Under the pieces are notes generated by a model that saw only the letters and a program-made list of their open reading frames with translations, was not told the origin of the DNA and searched no databases. DNA of 64,000 bases from Pseudomonas poae. GTDB taxonomy: Bacteria; Pseudomonadota; Gammaproteobacteria; Pseudomonadales; Pseudomonadaceae. Below are positions 45,620-56,016 of this stretch, piece by piece. Within the stretch, counting starts at the first letter, position 1. Every line of letters begins with the position of its first letter. The position numbers and the translations under genes are program-made. The stretch covers positions 4,602,001 to 4,666,000 of the forward strand of contig CP034537.1 of NCBI GenBank assembly GCA_004000515.1, read 5' to 3'.

Positions 45620-46324
45620 ATGGAAAACCTGGGTCTGGGCAGGTCTTGCTCGTCGAGGACGACGAAAAGCTGGCAGGGCTGATCGCGCACTTTTGTCACA
45701 ACACGGTTTCGAGGTGAGGGTGGTGCACCGGGGCGACGAAGCCTTGGCCGCGTTTCTCGACTTCAAGCCAAAAATCGTCGTGCTCGACCTGATGTTGCCC
45801 GGTCAGAGCGGCCTGCATGTGTGCCGCGAAATTCGTAACGTATCCGACACCCCCATTGTGATTCTCACTGCCAAGGAAGATGACCTCGACCACATCCTGG
45901 GCCTGGAGTCGGGTGCCGACGACTATGTGATCAAACCCATCAAGCCGCCGGTACTGCTCGCACGTCTGCGCGCCTTGCAACGCCGCCAGGTGCCCGAGCC
46001 GACCGTGCGCGGCTCGCTGGAATTTGGCCGGTTGTCGATAGATCGCAGTTGCCGCGTGGTGAGCCTGGGCGGTGAAAAATCGACCTCACCACCATGGAGT
46101 TCGAACTGCTGTGGTTGCTGGCCAGCAGTTCGGGAAAAATCCTCTCCCGCGACGATATCCTCAATCGCATGCGCGGCATTGCGTTTGATGGCCTCAACCG
46201 CAGCGTCGACGTGTATATCAGCAAGCTGCGCGGCAAGCTCAACGACAATCCTCGTGAACCGGTGTGCATCAAGACCATCTGGGGCAAAGGCTACCTGTTT
46301 AATCCGTTTGCGTGGGAGGTCTAG
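45620..46324 (+). CDS. OmpR-family response regulator (RstA-like); frame-disrupted
   Basis: Two-component regulator, 235 residues after three corrections. The receiver domain has QVLLVEDDEKLAGLIAHF, the phospho-aspartate in VVLDLMLPGQSG and lysine in YVIKPIKP. The winged helix has LTTMEFELLWLLASSSGKILSRDDI and RSVDVYISKLRGKL..KTIWGKGYLF. Breaks: G run 45637-45639, T run 45691-45694 and A run 46075-46079, each short by one base. The stop abuts the kinase ATG directly (TAG-ATG). The pairing and sequence style resemble RstAB. Confidence 0.87.
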
Positions 46325-47603
46325 ATGCTGCGGTTATTTTTGCGCCTGTATGTGATCCTGGCGCTGGGTTTGGCGGGCGCGATCTGGCTGGTCAACTACA
46401 CCTTTGACGAACTGCTCCCCGAGGCCAACGAAGTCTATAACCGCGAAGCGGTGCGCAGCCCGGCCTATGGTCTGGTTGAGCAACTGCGCCCGTTGCAGGG
46501 GGGAGGCGCGCGCCGCACGCCTGGCCGAGTTGCAACCCCATTACGGCTTGCGCTTGCAGTTGGTACAGCGTGACGCACTGGCGTTGAGCCCGCGTGAGCA
46601 AAAACTCCTGGCAGACGGCCAACTGGTGGTGCGAGGCGACTTCATGGAGTTCCTGGCCACCATCGATGATGGCCCGCAACTGCTGGAAATCAAACTCCCG
46701 GAAGAACCCAAGTGGCTCTACTTGTGGGCCTACGGGTTTCTCGGTGTGAGCTTGGCTATCGTCCTGTATTTCTGGGTGCGCCCGCATTGGCGCGACCTGG
46801 AACATATCCGCCTGGCCGCGCAACGCTTTGGCGACAACGATCTCGGTTCACGCATCCTGTTGCCACGCCGCTCCACCGTGCGTGAACTGGCCGGGCACTT
46901 CAACCAGATGGCTGAGCGCATCGAAAGCCTGATCGCCAATCAGCGCGAATTGACCAACGCCGTCTCCCACGAACTGCGCACGCCGATTGCTCGCTTGTCG
47001 TTTGAGCTCGACCAGCTCAAGCAACAGGCTGACCCACGCCAAAGCCGCGAGCTGATTTCCGATATGTACGCCGACCTCGGCGAGCTGGAAGAAATGGTTT
47101 CCGAACTGCTGACTTACGCCAGCCTGGAGCGCGGCGCTACCCAGGTGACCCGGGAAAGTATCGAGGCCCACAGCTGGCTCGACAGCGTGATCGGCAGCGT
47201 GGCGCTGGAAGCCGAGGCCGCCGGCGTGCAGTTGTCGTTGCGCACTTGCGAGGTCGATTTTATCCAGATCGAACCCCGTTTCATGGCGCGCGCCGTCATC
47301 AACCTGCTGCGCAATGCCATCCGTTACGCCGAACGCCGTGTGGAAGTGTCGCTGGTCAAATTCGGCAGCGGCTACGAAGTGCGGGTCAATGATGATGGCC
47401 CTGGCGTACCGTTGGATGGCCGGGCAAAGATCTTCGAGCCCTTCATGCGCCTGGATGCCAGCCGTGATCGCCGCACAGGCGGTTTTGGCCTGGGCCTGGC
47501 GCTGGTGCAGCGCGTCAGTCAGTGGCATGGCGGGCAAGTGGAAGTGTTGGATTCGGAATGGGGCGGGGCGTCGTTTCGCATGACGTGGGCGTATGCCGAA
47601 TAA
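46325..47603 (+). CDS. Sensor histidine kinase (RstB-like); frame-disrupted
   Basis: Membrane sensor kinase, 425 residues after correction. TM1 is LRLYVILALGLAGAIWLV, followed by a short periplasmic domain; TM2 is LYLWAYGFLGVSLAIVLYFWV, then HAMP. The phospho-accepting His is in NAVSHELRTPIARL. ATPase boxes are NLLRNAIRYAE, NDDGPGVP and GGFGLGLALV. One G too many in the run 46498-46503 breaks the frame inside the periplasmic domain (LQGGEARAARLAELQ after correction). It is co-transcribed with the response regulator. Stimulus unknown. Confidence 0.88.
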
Positions 47604-47638
47604 AGAATCCGCGCCAATGGCGCGGGATCAATTAACGA

Positions 47639-48430
47639 TTAGAACGTGTACTCGACCATTCCCATAACCGACGTCTGCAACCGTCGCTCTACAATCGGGC
47701 TCTTGCCTGCTTCGTCCGCCAGGTACTGCACATCCAGCAAGGTCGAGAACTGGGTGTGTTCGCTGATCGGCAGGCTCCACACCAGGTTCATGCCATTGCT
47801 GATGTTGCCGGCACCGGCCTTGTATTCCTTGAAGCGGCTTTGCGCGGCCTGGCCGGTGGTAACGCCGTACCAGGTCTGCAGGTAGTTGCGGTCGCCAAAA
47901 TGGCTGGTGAGGCTGGCGTCGATGGACCCGTAGTTGCCTTCATACAGGTTAGTGCCCAGGCTGAGTTCGACGTGGGTAAACGCCTTGCCGTTTTCCTTAT
48001 GGTCATCGTCCTTGAGGGCGTGTTCCAGGGTTGCGCCGACAATCACCCCACCCAAGTTGTAACTGGCATTGACGCCTACCTGTCCGCGCGCCTTGATCTC
48101 ACCCATGCCCTTGAGGCGTTTTGAGCCGGCATGCATGCTTTCATTTTTATCCTTGCGTGAACCGCTTACGCCCACGTAGGTGCTGAAGCTCAGCGCGTCG
48201 CCTTCGTAGCCCCAGCCGAGTCCTTTGCTGGAGTCGAGGAAAATCCCCCAGGGGCTGACAATTTTGCCGCCCAGCAATGGCGCGGTCATGCGTTCGTCGC
48301 TACCGCTGTAGCGCGGTGCGTTGCCGACACCGGCCTTGAGGCTGTACTGCCAGTCTTCGGCCAGTGCGCGTTCGGCACTGGCCAGCAGGCACAGCGAGGT
48401 GAGCGACAGGCAAAGGTTTCTAGAGCGCAT
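47639..48430 (-). CDS. MipA/OmpV-family outer-membrane protein
   Basis: 263-residue beta-barrel protein. The start is ATG 48430 (MRSRNLCLSLTSLCLLASAERALA, signal peptide cut after ALA). It opens EDWQYSLKAGVGNAPRYSGSDERMTAPLLGGKI, the MipA/OmpV signature, and ends in an aromatic VEYTF typical of barrels. It overlaps the stop of the upstream serine-hydrolase-like gene by a few bases (48420-48430) and lies next to the two-component system, which may regulate it, as seen for other OmpV genes. Confidence 0.88.
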   Translation of the reverse strand: MRSRNLCLSLTSLCLLASAERALAEDWQYSLKAGVGNAPRYSGSDERMTAPLLGGKIVSPWGIFLDSSKGLGWGYEGDALSFSTYVGVSGSRKDKNESMHAGSKRLKGMGEIKARGQVGVNASYNLGGVIVGATLEHALKDDDHKENGKAFTHVELSLGTNLYEGNYGSIDASLTSHFGDRNYLQTWYGVTTGQAAQSRFKEYKAGAGNISNGMNLVWSLPISEHTQFSTLLDVQYLADEAGKSPIVERRLQTSVMGMVEYTF

Positions 48431-50269
48431 AAAGGTGTTCGTCCATTTTAAAAAAACAAAGGTTTGTGGGGGATTGCGTACGTTTGAAGGAATAGCCGGA
48501 GGCACTGAGCCCATTGACCTGCCGGCTCACGGTGTCGCCCAGGCCATAGCCGTTGCCGGCGAGCACCGCATGAGCGTTATCGATAGGCAGCAAGATGTAG
48601 TCGGTCAGCGGCTCATCGTGCAGTTGGCCGCGAATCATCAGGAAGCCGTCCTCCAGGCGCACACTGATGCCGCTCAGCGGCGCATCGGGTTCATGGGTGT
48701 TGAGCACTTGATAGGTGCCGATGGTGTCTGCCCAGGCCAGCGGCAGGGTCGGTGGTTCCACGCGTTCGCCAATGGCGATGCGCTGGCCATGGCTGCGGGC
48801 GGTGAGCATTTGTCGGCCGTGTACGGTGACCACGTCCAGTTGCACACGGCCCAGTTCGCCGAGGTCCTTGAGCCAGAAGCCGAAGACTTTTTTCTGCGCG
48901 CGCAGCCAGCCCTGATCGTCTCGCAGCAATTGGAATTGAAGGCCGGCCAACTCGCCGGATAACCGATCGTTTTCATCCTTGATGCGGAACACGCCCCACG
49001 CGGTGGCGTAAAAACCAGAGAGGCGCCGGCGGTCGATTGCAGCGGGCACATGGCGCAGCTTCAGGCCCAGGCTCGGCGCCTGGCAGTCGTCGGCGCACAC
49101 CTGCTCGCCGGTTTGTGCCTGGAGCATCAGGCGCAGGGCGTCGGTGGACAGCGAGACCACCAGGTCTTCGGCGTTGCTGTCGTTGGCCATGATGATCACG
49201 GCCAGTTGTTGGTCAGGCAGTACAGTCAGCTGCGCTGCAAAATCATCGCCACCGCCGCTGTGTTGGTAGGTGCGGATGCCGGGGCCGATCGGCTCGTCGC
49301 CACAGGGTGCCAGAAACCAGGCCAGGCCTATCTGGCAGTCGAAGTCCAGGGCGTTACCGGTGTTTTGCTGGGTGAACATGTCCTCGATCAACGGGTTACC
49401 CAGCACCCGATTGCCCTTGTAGACCCCGTGGGCGAAGAGCATCTGCACGTAGCGGCTGAGGTCTCTTGGGCTCGTCCACAAACCACTGGCGGCGAGGTCA
49501 CGCACCTGCGCGTCGGTACTGGCAGCGCCGTCTTCGTAGCCCGTGGCGCGGTAGCCCAGTTCGCTGCTTGTGCCAACAAAGCTCGATTGGGTCATTTCCA
49601 GTGGTTGCAGCAGGCTGCGTTGCATCTGGGCTTCGAAGTTTCTGCCGGTGGTGCGCTCAATCGCTGCGCCGACTAAGGCATAGCCCAGATTGGAGTAGGC
49701 CACCTGGCTGCCGGGCGCGGTGCTTAGCCAGACGCCCGATACACGCGTCGGCATCTGGCCCATGGCAAAGGTGCTGCGCAGGTCGCGCAGGTGTTCGCTG
49801 GGCAAGCCCGATTGATGGCTGAGCAGCCGGCGCAACGTGATATCGCGGTCGGCAGTCGCCTGGTCACTGTGGAAGCGCGAGCGCACGTAGAACTCGCGCA
49901 GCGTGTATTGGATCGGGGCATCCAGTGCCAGGTCGTGGTCTTCCACCAGTTGCAGCGCCGCCGTGGCGGTCAGCAGCTTGGTGATGCCGCCGGCGCGAAA
50001 CGCTGTGTTGGGCGTTACCGGCACGCCATGGGCCTTGTCGGCCAGACCGAAGCCTTGGGCCCAGATCAGTTCCTGGCCGTTGACCAAGGCAATGGAAAGC
50101 CCGGCGACATTTTGCCGTGCGATCTCCTGGGGAATACGCGCCTGCAGGTAACGGATGATCGCGCCGTAATCACCCTTGAAATCGGCGGCGGGGCAGACGG
50201 TTGAACATGGCAACCGATGCTGCCCAGCAGGCAACCCACTAGCGGAATACCGCGCAATGTACGAAACAT
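48420..50269 (-). CDS. Class C beta-lactamase-fold lipoprotein with Gly at the nucleophile position; frame-disrupted
   Basis: Serine-hydrolase-fold (PF00144 type) protein of 616 residues after correction, with a lipoprotein signal (MFRTLRGIPLVGCLLGSIGC). The usual SxxK motif is replaced: the sequence reads FRAGGITKLLTA, so Gly (codon GGC) stands where Ser (AGC) is expected. The YSN (AYSNLGYALVG) and HSGGG motifs are intact. A base is missing near 50182-50193. The C-terminal ~200 residues form an extra domain after CADDCQAPSLGLK. Unless the Gly is a base-calling error, this is a non-catalytic member. It precedes mipA on the same strand. Confidence 0.8.
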
Positions 50270-50363
50270 GAAGAGCACCCGGAAGGCGATTTGGATGCTC
50301 AAATGTTAGGGATGGGTGCCCTGGGGGTCTTTGACAGCTTTGTCGGGAAACTGTCAAAGACTG

Positions 50364-50852
50364 TTAACGGCTGAGGCCCAGCCGCGTATGCCACTGGGCG
50401 ATGGACTCTTCGGGGTATTCGTCGAACTGCAAATCGCCTTTGCGTACGCTGACCTCAACCCATGGCGCCTTGTAGCCGAGCATCAAGTGCGTGTGCTCCG
50501 GCGGCACCGGCAACGGCGTGTCAATGGCCGAGGCGAACGGGTGAATCAGCTCCGGCCACTCCGGGCTGAACAACCACAAGGCGCTGCCGCACTGGGCGCA
50601 GAAGTGTCGCTCGGCGGTGCTGGCGTGGGCTCGGCTGGCGCCGTCCGGCTTGAGCCGGGCGTGGTAGATCGAAATCTGTTTGCGCCCACGCACCTTCAAG
50701 CTGGCAGTGTCGCCGGCCAGGTTGATCGCATAACCACCCCCGCCCTGAGTCTTGCGGCAGATGGAGCAGTAGCAGCGTTGGTAGGGATAGGGGTGGGCGC
50801 TGGTCAGGCTGAACGTGACGGCGCCGCAGTGGCAGGATCCTTCTAAGTGCAT
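50364..50852 (-). CDS. GFA/CENP-V-fold zinc protein
   Basis: Protein of 162 residues of the glutathione-dependent formaldehyde-activating-enzyme-like family. The zinc ligands are seen in GSCHCGAVTF, RCYCSICRKTQGGGGYAINL and HFCAQCGSALWL. Start ATG 50852 (MHLEGSCHC) follows GAGGAG; the upstream in-frame start is rejected. Most members have no proven activity. It stands alone between two beta-lactamase-fold genes. Confidence 0.88.
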   Translation of the reverse strand: MHLEGSCHCGAVTFSLTSAHPYPYQRCYCSICRKTQGGGGYAINLAGDTASLKVRGRKQISIYHARLKPDGASRAHASTAERHFCAQCGSALWLFSPEWPELIHPFASAIDTPLPVPPEHTHLMLGYKAPWVEVSVRKGDLQFDEYPEESIAQWHTRLGLSR

Positions 50853-50954
50853 GGCAGTCTCCTCTGGCAAGGTGACTGTTGAGCTTAGGCGCTATCGGGC
50901 ATCAAGGTGGTCATCAAAGCGGGGCGTTTCACCACCCCGCGGCTCGACGTTCGC

Positions 50955-52096
50955 TCACTGGCCCAGCGCTTCCAGAATCTTATGGGCGATCTTCACCCGC
51001 TCCGCATTCGGGTAATTTTTGTTCGCCAGAATCACCACCCCATGTCCTTGCTTGGCACATACGCCACGTAGGCGCCAAAACCACGGGTTGAGCCGGTCTT
51101 GTTGTACAGCACGTTGGCCGGTTGCGGTTGTGCCGGCGTGAGCCATTGCACCTTGTGCGGTTCCATCGCCATCGGCGTGGAGTTGCCGTCGATCAACGCT
51201 TGCAGCTTGATCGGGTAGGGGTAGTACTCCCAGCCCAGGCCTTGGGTCATGCCGTTCACGCGGTAGTAACCGGTGTGCGTGGTAGCGATGGCTTGTTGCA
51301 GGGGGCTCTCCAGGGTTTGCGGGTGCAGGTTGAGCATCACGTAGCGCGCCAGGTCCTGGGGGCTGGTCTTGATACCGTAGGCCTCGCTGTCCAGCGCACC
51401 GGGGCCGACGCGAACAGGGTTCTGGTCTTTGTCATAGCCTTGGGCGTAGCGGTTGGCCTGGTCGGCGGGCACGTTCAGGTACGTACTCTTCAAGCCCAGT
51501 TTGGGCAGTAGGGTTTGTTCCATCGCCACATTGAATGGCTGGCCCAGGCTTTGTGCGCTGAGGTAGCCAAACAGGCCGATGCTCGGGTTGGAATAAACGC
51601 GTTGTGCACCGGGTGCGTAGGCGGGTTTCCAGTGCTGGAAGTAGTCGAGCATGGTCGCGGCGCTGTCGGCGGCGTCAGGAAATTGCAGCGGCAAGCCCCC
51701 CGGTGTGTAGGTGGCCAATTGCAGCAGGCTGATACGGTCAAAGGCGCTGCCCTTGAGCGCTGAAAGGTGCTCACTGGCGATGTCCGACAGCTTGAGCTTG
51801 CCGCTCGCCTGGGCGTAGCCACCGAGCGTGGCCGTGTAGGTTTTACTCACCGAGCCGATCTCGAACAGCGTGTCCTGCGTGACGGGCTGCTGGTTGGCCT
51901 TGTCGGCGACGCCGTAGTTAAAGTATTGCACCTTGCCCTTGTTTACCACCGCCACCGACAGGCCGGCGATGCCCTGTTGCTGCATCAGCGGTTTGACGTT
52001 GGCGTCTACGACCTGGCGCAGGTCGGTGGCAGCCAGGCAGGTTCCGGAGCTTAAGAACAAGGCACAAAACAGGAATTTTCTTACATTGGAGTTCAT
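50955..52096 (-). CDS. ampC: Class C beta-lactamase AmpC; frame-disrupted
   Basis: Chromosomal cephalosporinase exported to the periplasm, 380 residues after correction. The signal peptide is in MNSNVRKFLFCALFLSSGTCLA. The catalytic motifs are present: SVSK in FEIGSVSKTYTA (nucleophile Ser), YSN in RVYSNPSIGLFG, and KTG in LYNKTGSTRGFGAYVA. One base is missing at the C run 51038-51041 (minus-sense G run); with it the end reads PSKDMGVVILANKNYPNAERV. It is divergent from ampR, the standard inducible arrangement. As it stands, the frame loses the last ~30 residues. Confidence 0.94.
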
Positions 52097-52154
52097 GGTT
52101 GTTCGCATCCATGTTGATAAGGAACTGACGATTGGGGCCTGCGCTGGCGTCGCA

Positions 52155-52183
52155 AATCTAGGTGGATTTTGCCCTTTGGACAA
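52155..52183 (-). promoter_or_regulatory. Candidate ampC promoter
   Basis: On the minus strand TTGTCC and TAGATT are spaced by 17 bases, about 60 bases before the ampC ATG. This fits a sigma-70 promoter in the 132-base ampC-ampR divergent region, where AmpR is expected to bind. Confidence 0.4.
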
Positions 52184-52228
52184 ACGATCATATCTCGCAC
52201 CAGCCATTAGAAAAATTTGGGTACAAGC

Positions 52229-53106
52229 ATGCTGCGCTCACATTTGCCCTTGAATGCCTTGCGCGCCTTCGAGGCCTCGGCGCGCCACTTGAGCTTTACT
52301 CGGGCGGCCATCGAGTTGTGCGTCACCCAGGCGGCGGTGAGCCATCAGGTAAAGAGCCTCGAGGCGCAACTGAATGTCACCTTATTCAAGCGCCTGCCCC
52401 GTGGCCTGATGTTGACCCGCGAGGGCGAAACGCTGCTGCCGGTGCTGCGCGAGTCCTTCGACCGCATCGCCCATACCTTGGGCCAGTTCGAGGGTGGGCA
52501 TTACCGCGAAGTGCTTTCAGTGGGGCGGTGGGTACCTTTGCAGTGGGTTGGCTGTTGCCACGCCTGGCGGATTTTCAAGGCCGCTACCCGTTCATAGACC
52601 TGCGTCTGTCCACCCATAACAACCGCGTGGACGTGGCCGCCGAAGGCCTGGACTACGCGATTCGCTTCGGCAGCGGTGCCTGGCACGGCACTGACGCCTG
52701 TCAATTGCTAGAGGCTCCGCTCACCGTGCTGTGTGTGCCGCCAATCGCCGAGCAACTGCGCGTACCTGCCGACCTGTTAAAGCACACCTTGCTGCGCTCC
52801 TACCGCGCCGATGAATGGAACCTGTGGTTGCAGGCTGCAGGCTTGCCCGCCGATACCCTGGTGCCCCGCAGCATCGTGTTTGATTCGTCATTGGCGATGA
52901 TGGAAGCGGCGCTGCAGGGCACTGGCGTGGCCTTGGCGCCCGCGATGATGTTCTCGCGACAGTTGGAAGGGGACGTGATACGTCAGCCGTTCGACATCGG
53001 TATAACCACGGGTAGCTACTGGTTGACCCGCCTGCAATCGAGGGCCGAGACGTCGGCGATGCTGGCGTTCAAGGGCTGGCTGAAAGAAGCGGCAGGGCAG
53101 GGCTGA
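52229..53106 (+). CDS. ampR: LysR-type regulator AmpR; frame-disrupted
   Basis: Activator/repressor of ampC that senses muropeptides, 292 residues after correction. The DNA-binding domain LPLNALRAFEASARHLSFTRAAIELCVTQAAVSHQVKSLE and the rest (LSTHNNRVDVAAEGLDYAIRFGSGAWHGT; LTRLQSRAETSAMLAFKGWL) match AmpR of other pseudomonads closely. A G is missing from the run 52522-52525; restoring it gives SVGAVGTFAVGWLLPRL. Start ATG 52229. It is transcribed away from ampC. Confidence 0.94.
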
Positions 53107-53127
53107 CATTTTTATTCTTGAAACAAA

Positions 53128-54366
53128 ATGAAACATTCGCTGCGGGCTACCCTCTACCGTATCTCCCATCCGAGTGCATTCATGAAAAGCCCGCGCCCCT
53201 CCGCTCGTATTCCCCACCTCACGCAATTGCGCAACTTGAAAATGGCACGTTCGGCCCACGCCTACGTGCGTGGCAGCACTGTGCAGTTCTACGAATGGCT
53301 GCACAGCCTGCCGGGTCGCCGTTTGCCCCATGGCCCGGCGATCTGGATCTGTGGCGACTGCCACGCGGGCAACCTGGGCCCGACGGGTGATAGCAAGGGG
53401 CGTATCGACATGCATATCCGCGACCTGGACCAGACGGTAATCGGCAACCCGGCCCACGACTTGGTGCGCCTGGCATTGTCCCTGGCCACTGCCGCACGCG
53501 GCTCGGATCTGCCTGGGGTGACCACCGCGCGCATGCTTGAAGAAATGATGGTGGGTTACGAGCAGGCCTTTAAAGACAAGCCCGATGCCGCGCCGCCGCG
53601 TCCGTCCCAGGTCAAGGCCGGCATGCGCAGCGCGGTGGAGCGCACCTGGAAAAACCTGGCCCGCGAGCGTATCGAGAGCGCGCGCCCGACGATTCCGCTG
53701 GGCAAGCATTTCTGGTCGTTGTCGCGGTCGGAAAAAAACGCGTTGGAAACCGTGTGTGCATCGGATGAACTCCATCAGTTGGTCACCTCCCTCAAAGGCC
53801 GCCCCAAGGACGCCAAGGTCGAACTGCTGGACTCGGCCTATTGGGTCAAGGGCTGTAGCTCGCTGGGGCTGTTGCGCTATGCCGCCTTGCTGGGCGTGGG
53901 CGACAAGGACGATCAGGAGTATTGCTTGATCGATATCAAAGAGGCGGTAGGCGCGGCCGCACCTCGCGCGGCACGGGCGAAGATGCCGAGGGATAACGGC
54001 CGTCGGGTGGTGGAAGGCGCACGGCAGCTGTCACCGGGACTGGGCGAGCGCATGGTAGCGACGCGGTTTTTGGATCATGGTTTCTTCATCCGTGAACTGT
54101 TGCCCCAGGACATGAAACTGGAACTCGACGAACTGAGTGAGATCGATGCGATGCACGCCGCCGGTTACCTGGCCCGCGTGGTCGGCATTGCCCATGCCCG
54201 GCAGATGGACCGGGATACGCGCAAGGACTGGATGGCGGTGCTGCAGGAGAATCGCTCCAAGCAACTGGATGCGCCGTCCTGGTTATGGACGAGTGTGGTG
54301 CAGTTGGTGGGTAGCCATGAGCAGGGTTACCTCAACCATTGCCGGCGGTATGCGCTGGAGCACTGA
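53128..54366 (+). CDS. DUF2252-family protein
   Basis: 412-residue protein of the kinase-fold-like DUF2252 family. It shows RNLKMARSAHAYVRGSTVQFYEWL, ICGDCHAGNLGPTGDSKGRIDMHIRDLDQTVIGNPAHDLVRLALSLA, YCLIDIKEA and a late ARVVGIAHARQMD. The GDCHxxN..D pattern resembles the catalytic loop of APH-like kinases, but no activity is established. The start is uncertain (53128 or 53182); neither has a good ribosome-binding site. Single gene, intact frame. Confidence 0.85.
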   Translation: MKHSLRATLYRISHPSAFMKSPRPSARIPHLTQLRNLKMARSAHAYVRGSTVQFYEWLHSLPGRRLPHGPAIWICGDCHAGNLGPTGDSKGRIDMHIRDLDQTVIGNPAHDLVRLALSLATAARGSDLPGVTTARMLEEMMVGYEQAFKDKPDAAPPRPSQVKAGMRSAVERTWKNLARERIESARPTIPLGKHFWSLSRSEKNALETVCASDELHQLVTSLKGRPKDAKVELLDSAYWVKGCSSLGLLRYAALLGVGDKDDQEYCLIDIKEAVGAAAPRAARAKMPRDNGRRVVEGARQLSPGLGERMVATRFLDHGFFIRELLPQDMKLELDELSEIDAMHAAGYLARVVGIAHARQMDRDTRKDWMAVLQENRSKQLDAPSWLWTSVVQLVGSHEQGYLNHCRRYALEH

Positions 54367-54388
54367 CCTCAACGCAATGAAGATCAAC

Positions 54389-54475
54389 TGTGGGAGCGGG
54401 CTTGCTCGCGAATACGGAGTGTCAGACCCGAATGAATTGGCTGACACACCGCTTTCGCGAGCAAGCCCGCTCCCA
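54389..54475. repeat. REP pair (inverted)
   Basis: Facing TGTGGGAGCGGGCTTGCTCG-type arms between the convergent DUF2252 and dienelactone-hydrolase-like genes. The right arm lacks the last CA, so it is slightly truncated. Confidence 0.85.
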
Positions 54476-54501
54476 ATAAGCTGCCCCCCGTTTGACCGGG
54501 G

Positions 54502-55386
54502 CTAGGCAAGGTATTTGCGAAACCACCCCAACGTACGCTCCCACGCCAGATTCGCCGCCGCCTCGTCATACCTCGGCGTCGAATCATTATGGAAACCATG
54601 GTTGGCGCCCTTGTAGATATACGCCTCGTAGGTCGTGCCGGCAGCCTTCAACGCCTGTTCATACGCCGGCCAGCCTTCATTGATCCGCGTGTCCAGCTCG
54701 CCGTAATGCAGCATGATCGGCGCCTTGATCCGTGGCACATCCTTGGCCTCTGGCTGGCGACCGTAGAACGACACCGCCGCGCCCAGTTCCGGGTAGGCCA
54801 CGGCCGCCGCATTGGTCACGCCGCCGCCGTAGCAGAAGCCGGTGATGCCAACCTTGCCGGTACTGTTGTCATGGTGCATCAGCCATTCGATGGCGGCAAA
54901 AAGTCGTTCATCAGCTTGGTCGGGTCGACTTTCTGTTGCAGTTCCACGCCTTTTCATCGTTGCCGGGGTAGCCGCCGACGGAGGTCAGGCCGTCTGGCGC
55001 CAAGGCGATGAACCCGGCCTTGGCCAGGCGTCGGGCAACGTCTTCGATGTAGGGGTTGAGGCCACGGTTTTCATGCACCACGACCACCGCCGGCAGTTTG
55101 CCGCTGGCCTTGGCCGGGCGTACCAGGTAGCCGCGTACGGTGCCGTTGCCTCTGGGCGAGGGGTAGGTGATGTAGTCGGCGACGATGTCCGGGTCAGTGA
55201 ATTTCACTTGTTCGGCCAGCGCGTAATTGGGGCTCAGGGCCGCCAGCAGGGCCGAGGCAGTGAGGCCGCCGAAGGTGAACAGTGCGGCGCGGTCGAGAAA
55301 TTCACGGCGGTTGATCTTGCCGTGGGCATAGCCGTCATACAGTTCCAGCAATTCGGGGCAAAGTCTTTCGCAGTGAGACGAGTCAT
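54502..55386 (-). CDS. Dienelactone hydrolase-family protein with Tat-like signal; frame-disrupted
   Basis: Alpha/beta hydrolase, 295 residues after three corrections. Start ATG 55386 follows GAGGA. The N-terminus has a twin-arginine-like signal (NRREFLDRAALFTFGGLTASALLAA, cut near ALA). The core has VVVVHENRGLNPYIEDVARRLAKAGF, the nucleophile cysteine in GITGFCYGGG, Asp in YGELDTRIN and His in GANHGFHND. Breaks: minus-sense C run 55355-55358, 54949-54950 and T run 54898-54902. After correction they read KDFAPELLELYDG, NDEKGVELQQ and MNDFFAAIEWL. The substrate is unknown. Confidence 0.87.
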
Positions 55387-55430
55387 CGGTGCAATCCTCG
55401 ATTAGCGGTGGCAGACAATGTAGACCAGGT

Positions 55431-55924
55431 TCAACCCTCGCGACCATGGGCGGCGGCGGCCAATTGGCCCGTGTCGACGCGTACGAACAGCGAGTCGCCG
55501 ATGGCCGTCAGCACGTCGTCGGCGTATACCTCGCAGACCACGCGGCTTTTGCGCCCCACCTCGCCTTCGACGCGGGCGCGCAGGGTCAGGGTGACACCCA
55601 TGGGGGTCGGTTTGATGAACTTGATGCTCAGGTTACCTGTGACGCAGTCGATACGCGGCAGGCTGCCGGGCTCACGCTGTTCGGCGCGGTAGTGGTAGGC
55701 CATGGCGGTCCAGTTGGAGTGGCAGTCCACCAACATGGCGATCAGGCCGCCGTAGACCAGGTCGGGCCAGCCGCTGTATTGGGCCTCAGGCAGGTGTTCG
55801 GCGACCAGGTGCACACCGTCAGCGTCCCAACGGCTCTTGATGTGCAGGCCGTGGGGTTGCTGGCGCCGCAGCCGTAGCAAATGCCTTCCGGCGCGGTGGT
55901 GTCCTGCAGAGAAGGGGTGTACAT
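55431..55924 (-). CDS. PaaI-type hotdog-fold thioesterase; frame-disrupted
   Basis: 164-residue acyl-CoA thioesterase-like protein. Start ATG 55924 follows AAGGA. It opens MYTPSLQDTTAPEGICYGCGASNP. One C missing at 55853-55856 (minus sense) joins it to HGLHIKSRWDADGVHLVAE, and the hotdog helix YSGWPDLVYGGLIAMLVDCHSNWTAM follows. The CYGC-GxxNPxGL opening is typical of a PaaI-like subgroup. It is divergent from the YceI gene. Substrate unknown. Confidence 0.84.
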
Positions 55925-56016
55925 GCAAAGTCCTTGTTGTTCTTGGGCGACTACCCTGTGTAACAGGACATGGGCAAGATGGGAATAATGTGTCCTTACT
56001 TCTTGTGGAGCGCTGC

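Noticed and set aside
45502..45717. A separate small protein of 71 residues before the response regulator
   Set aside because: Its second half is the response regulator's own N-terminus (VLLVEDDEKLAGLIAHF). The first half is upstream non-coding sequence read through because of a missing base.
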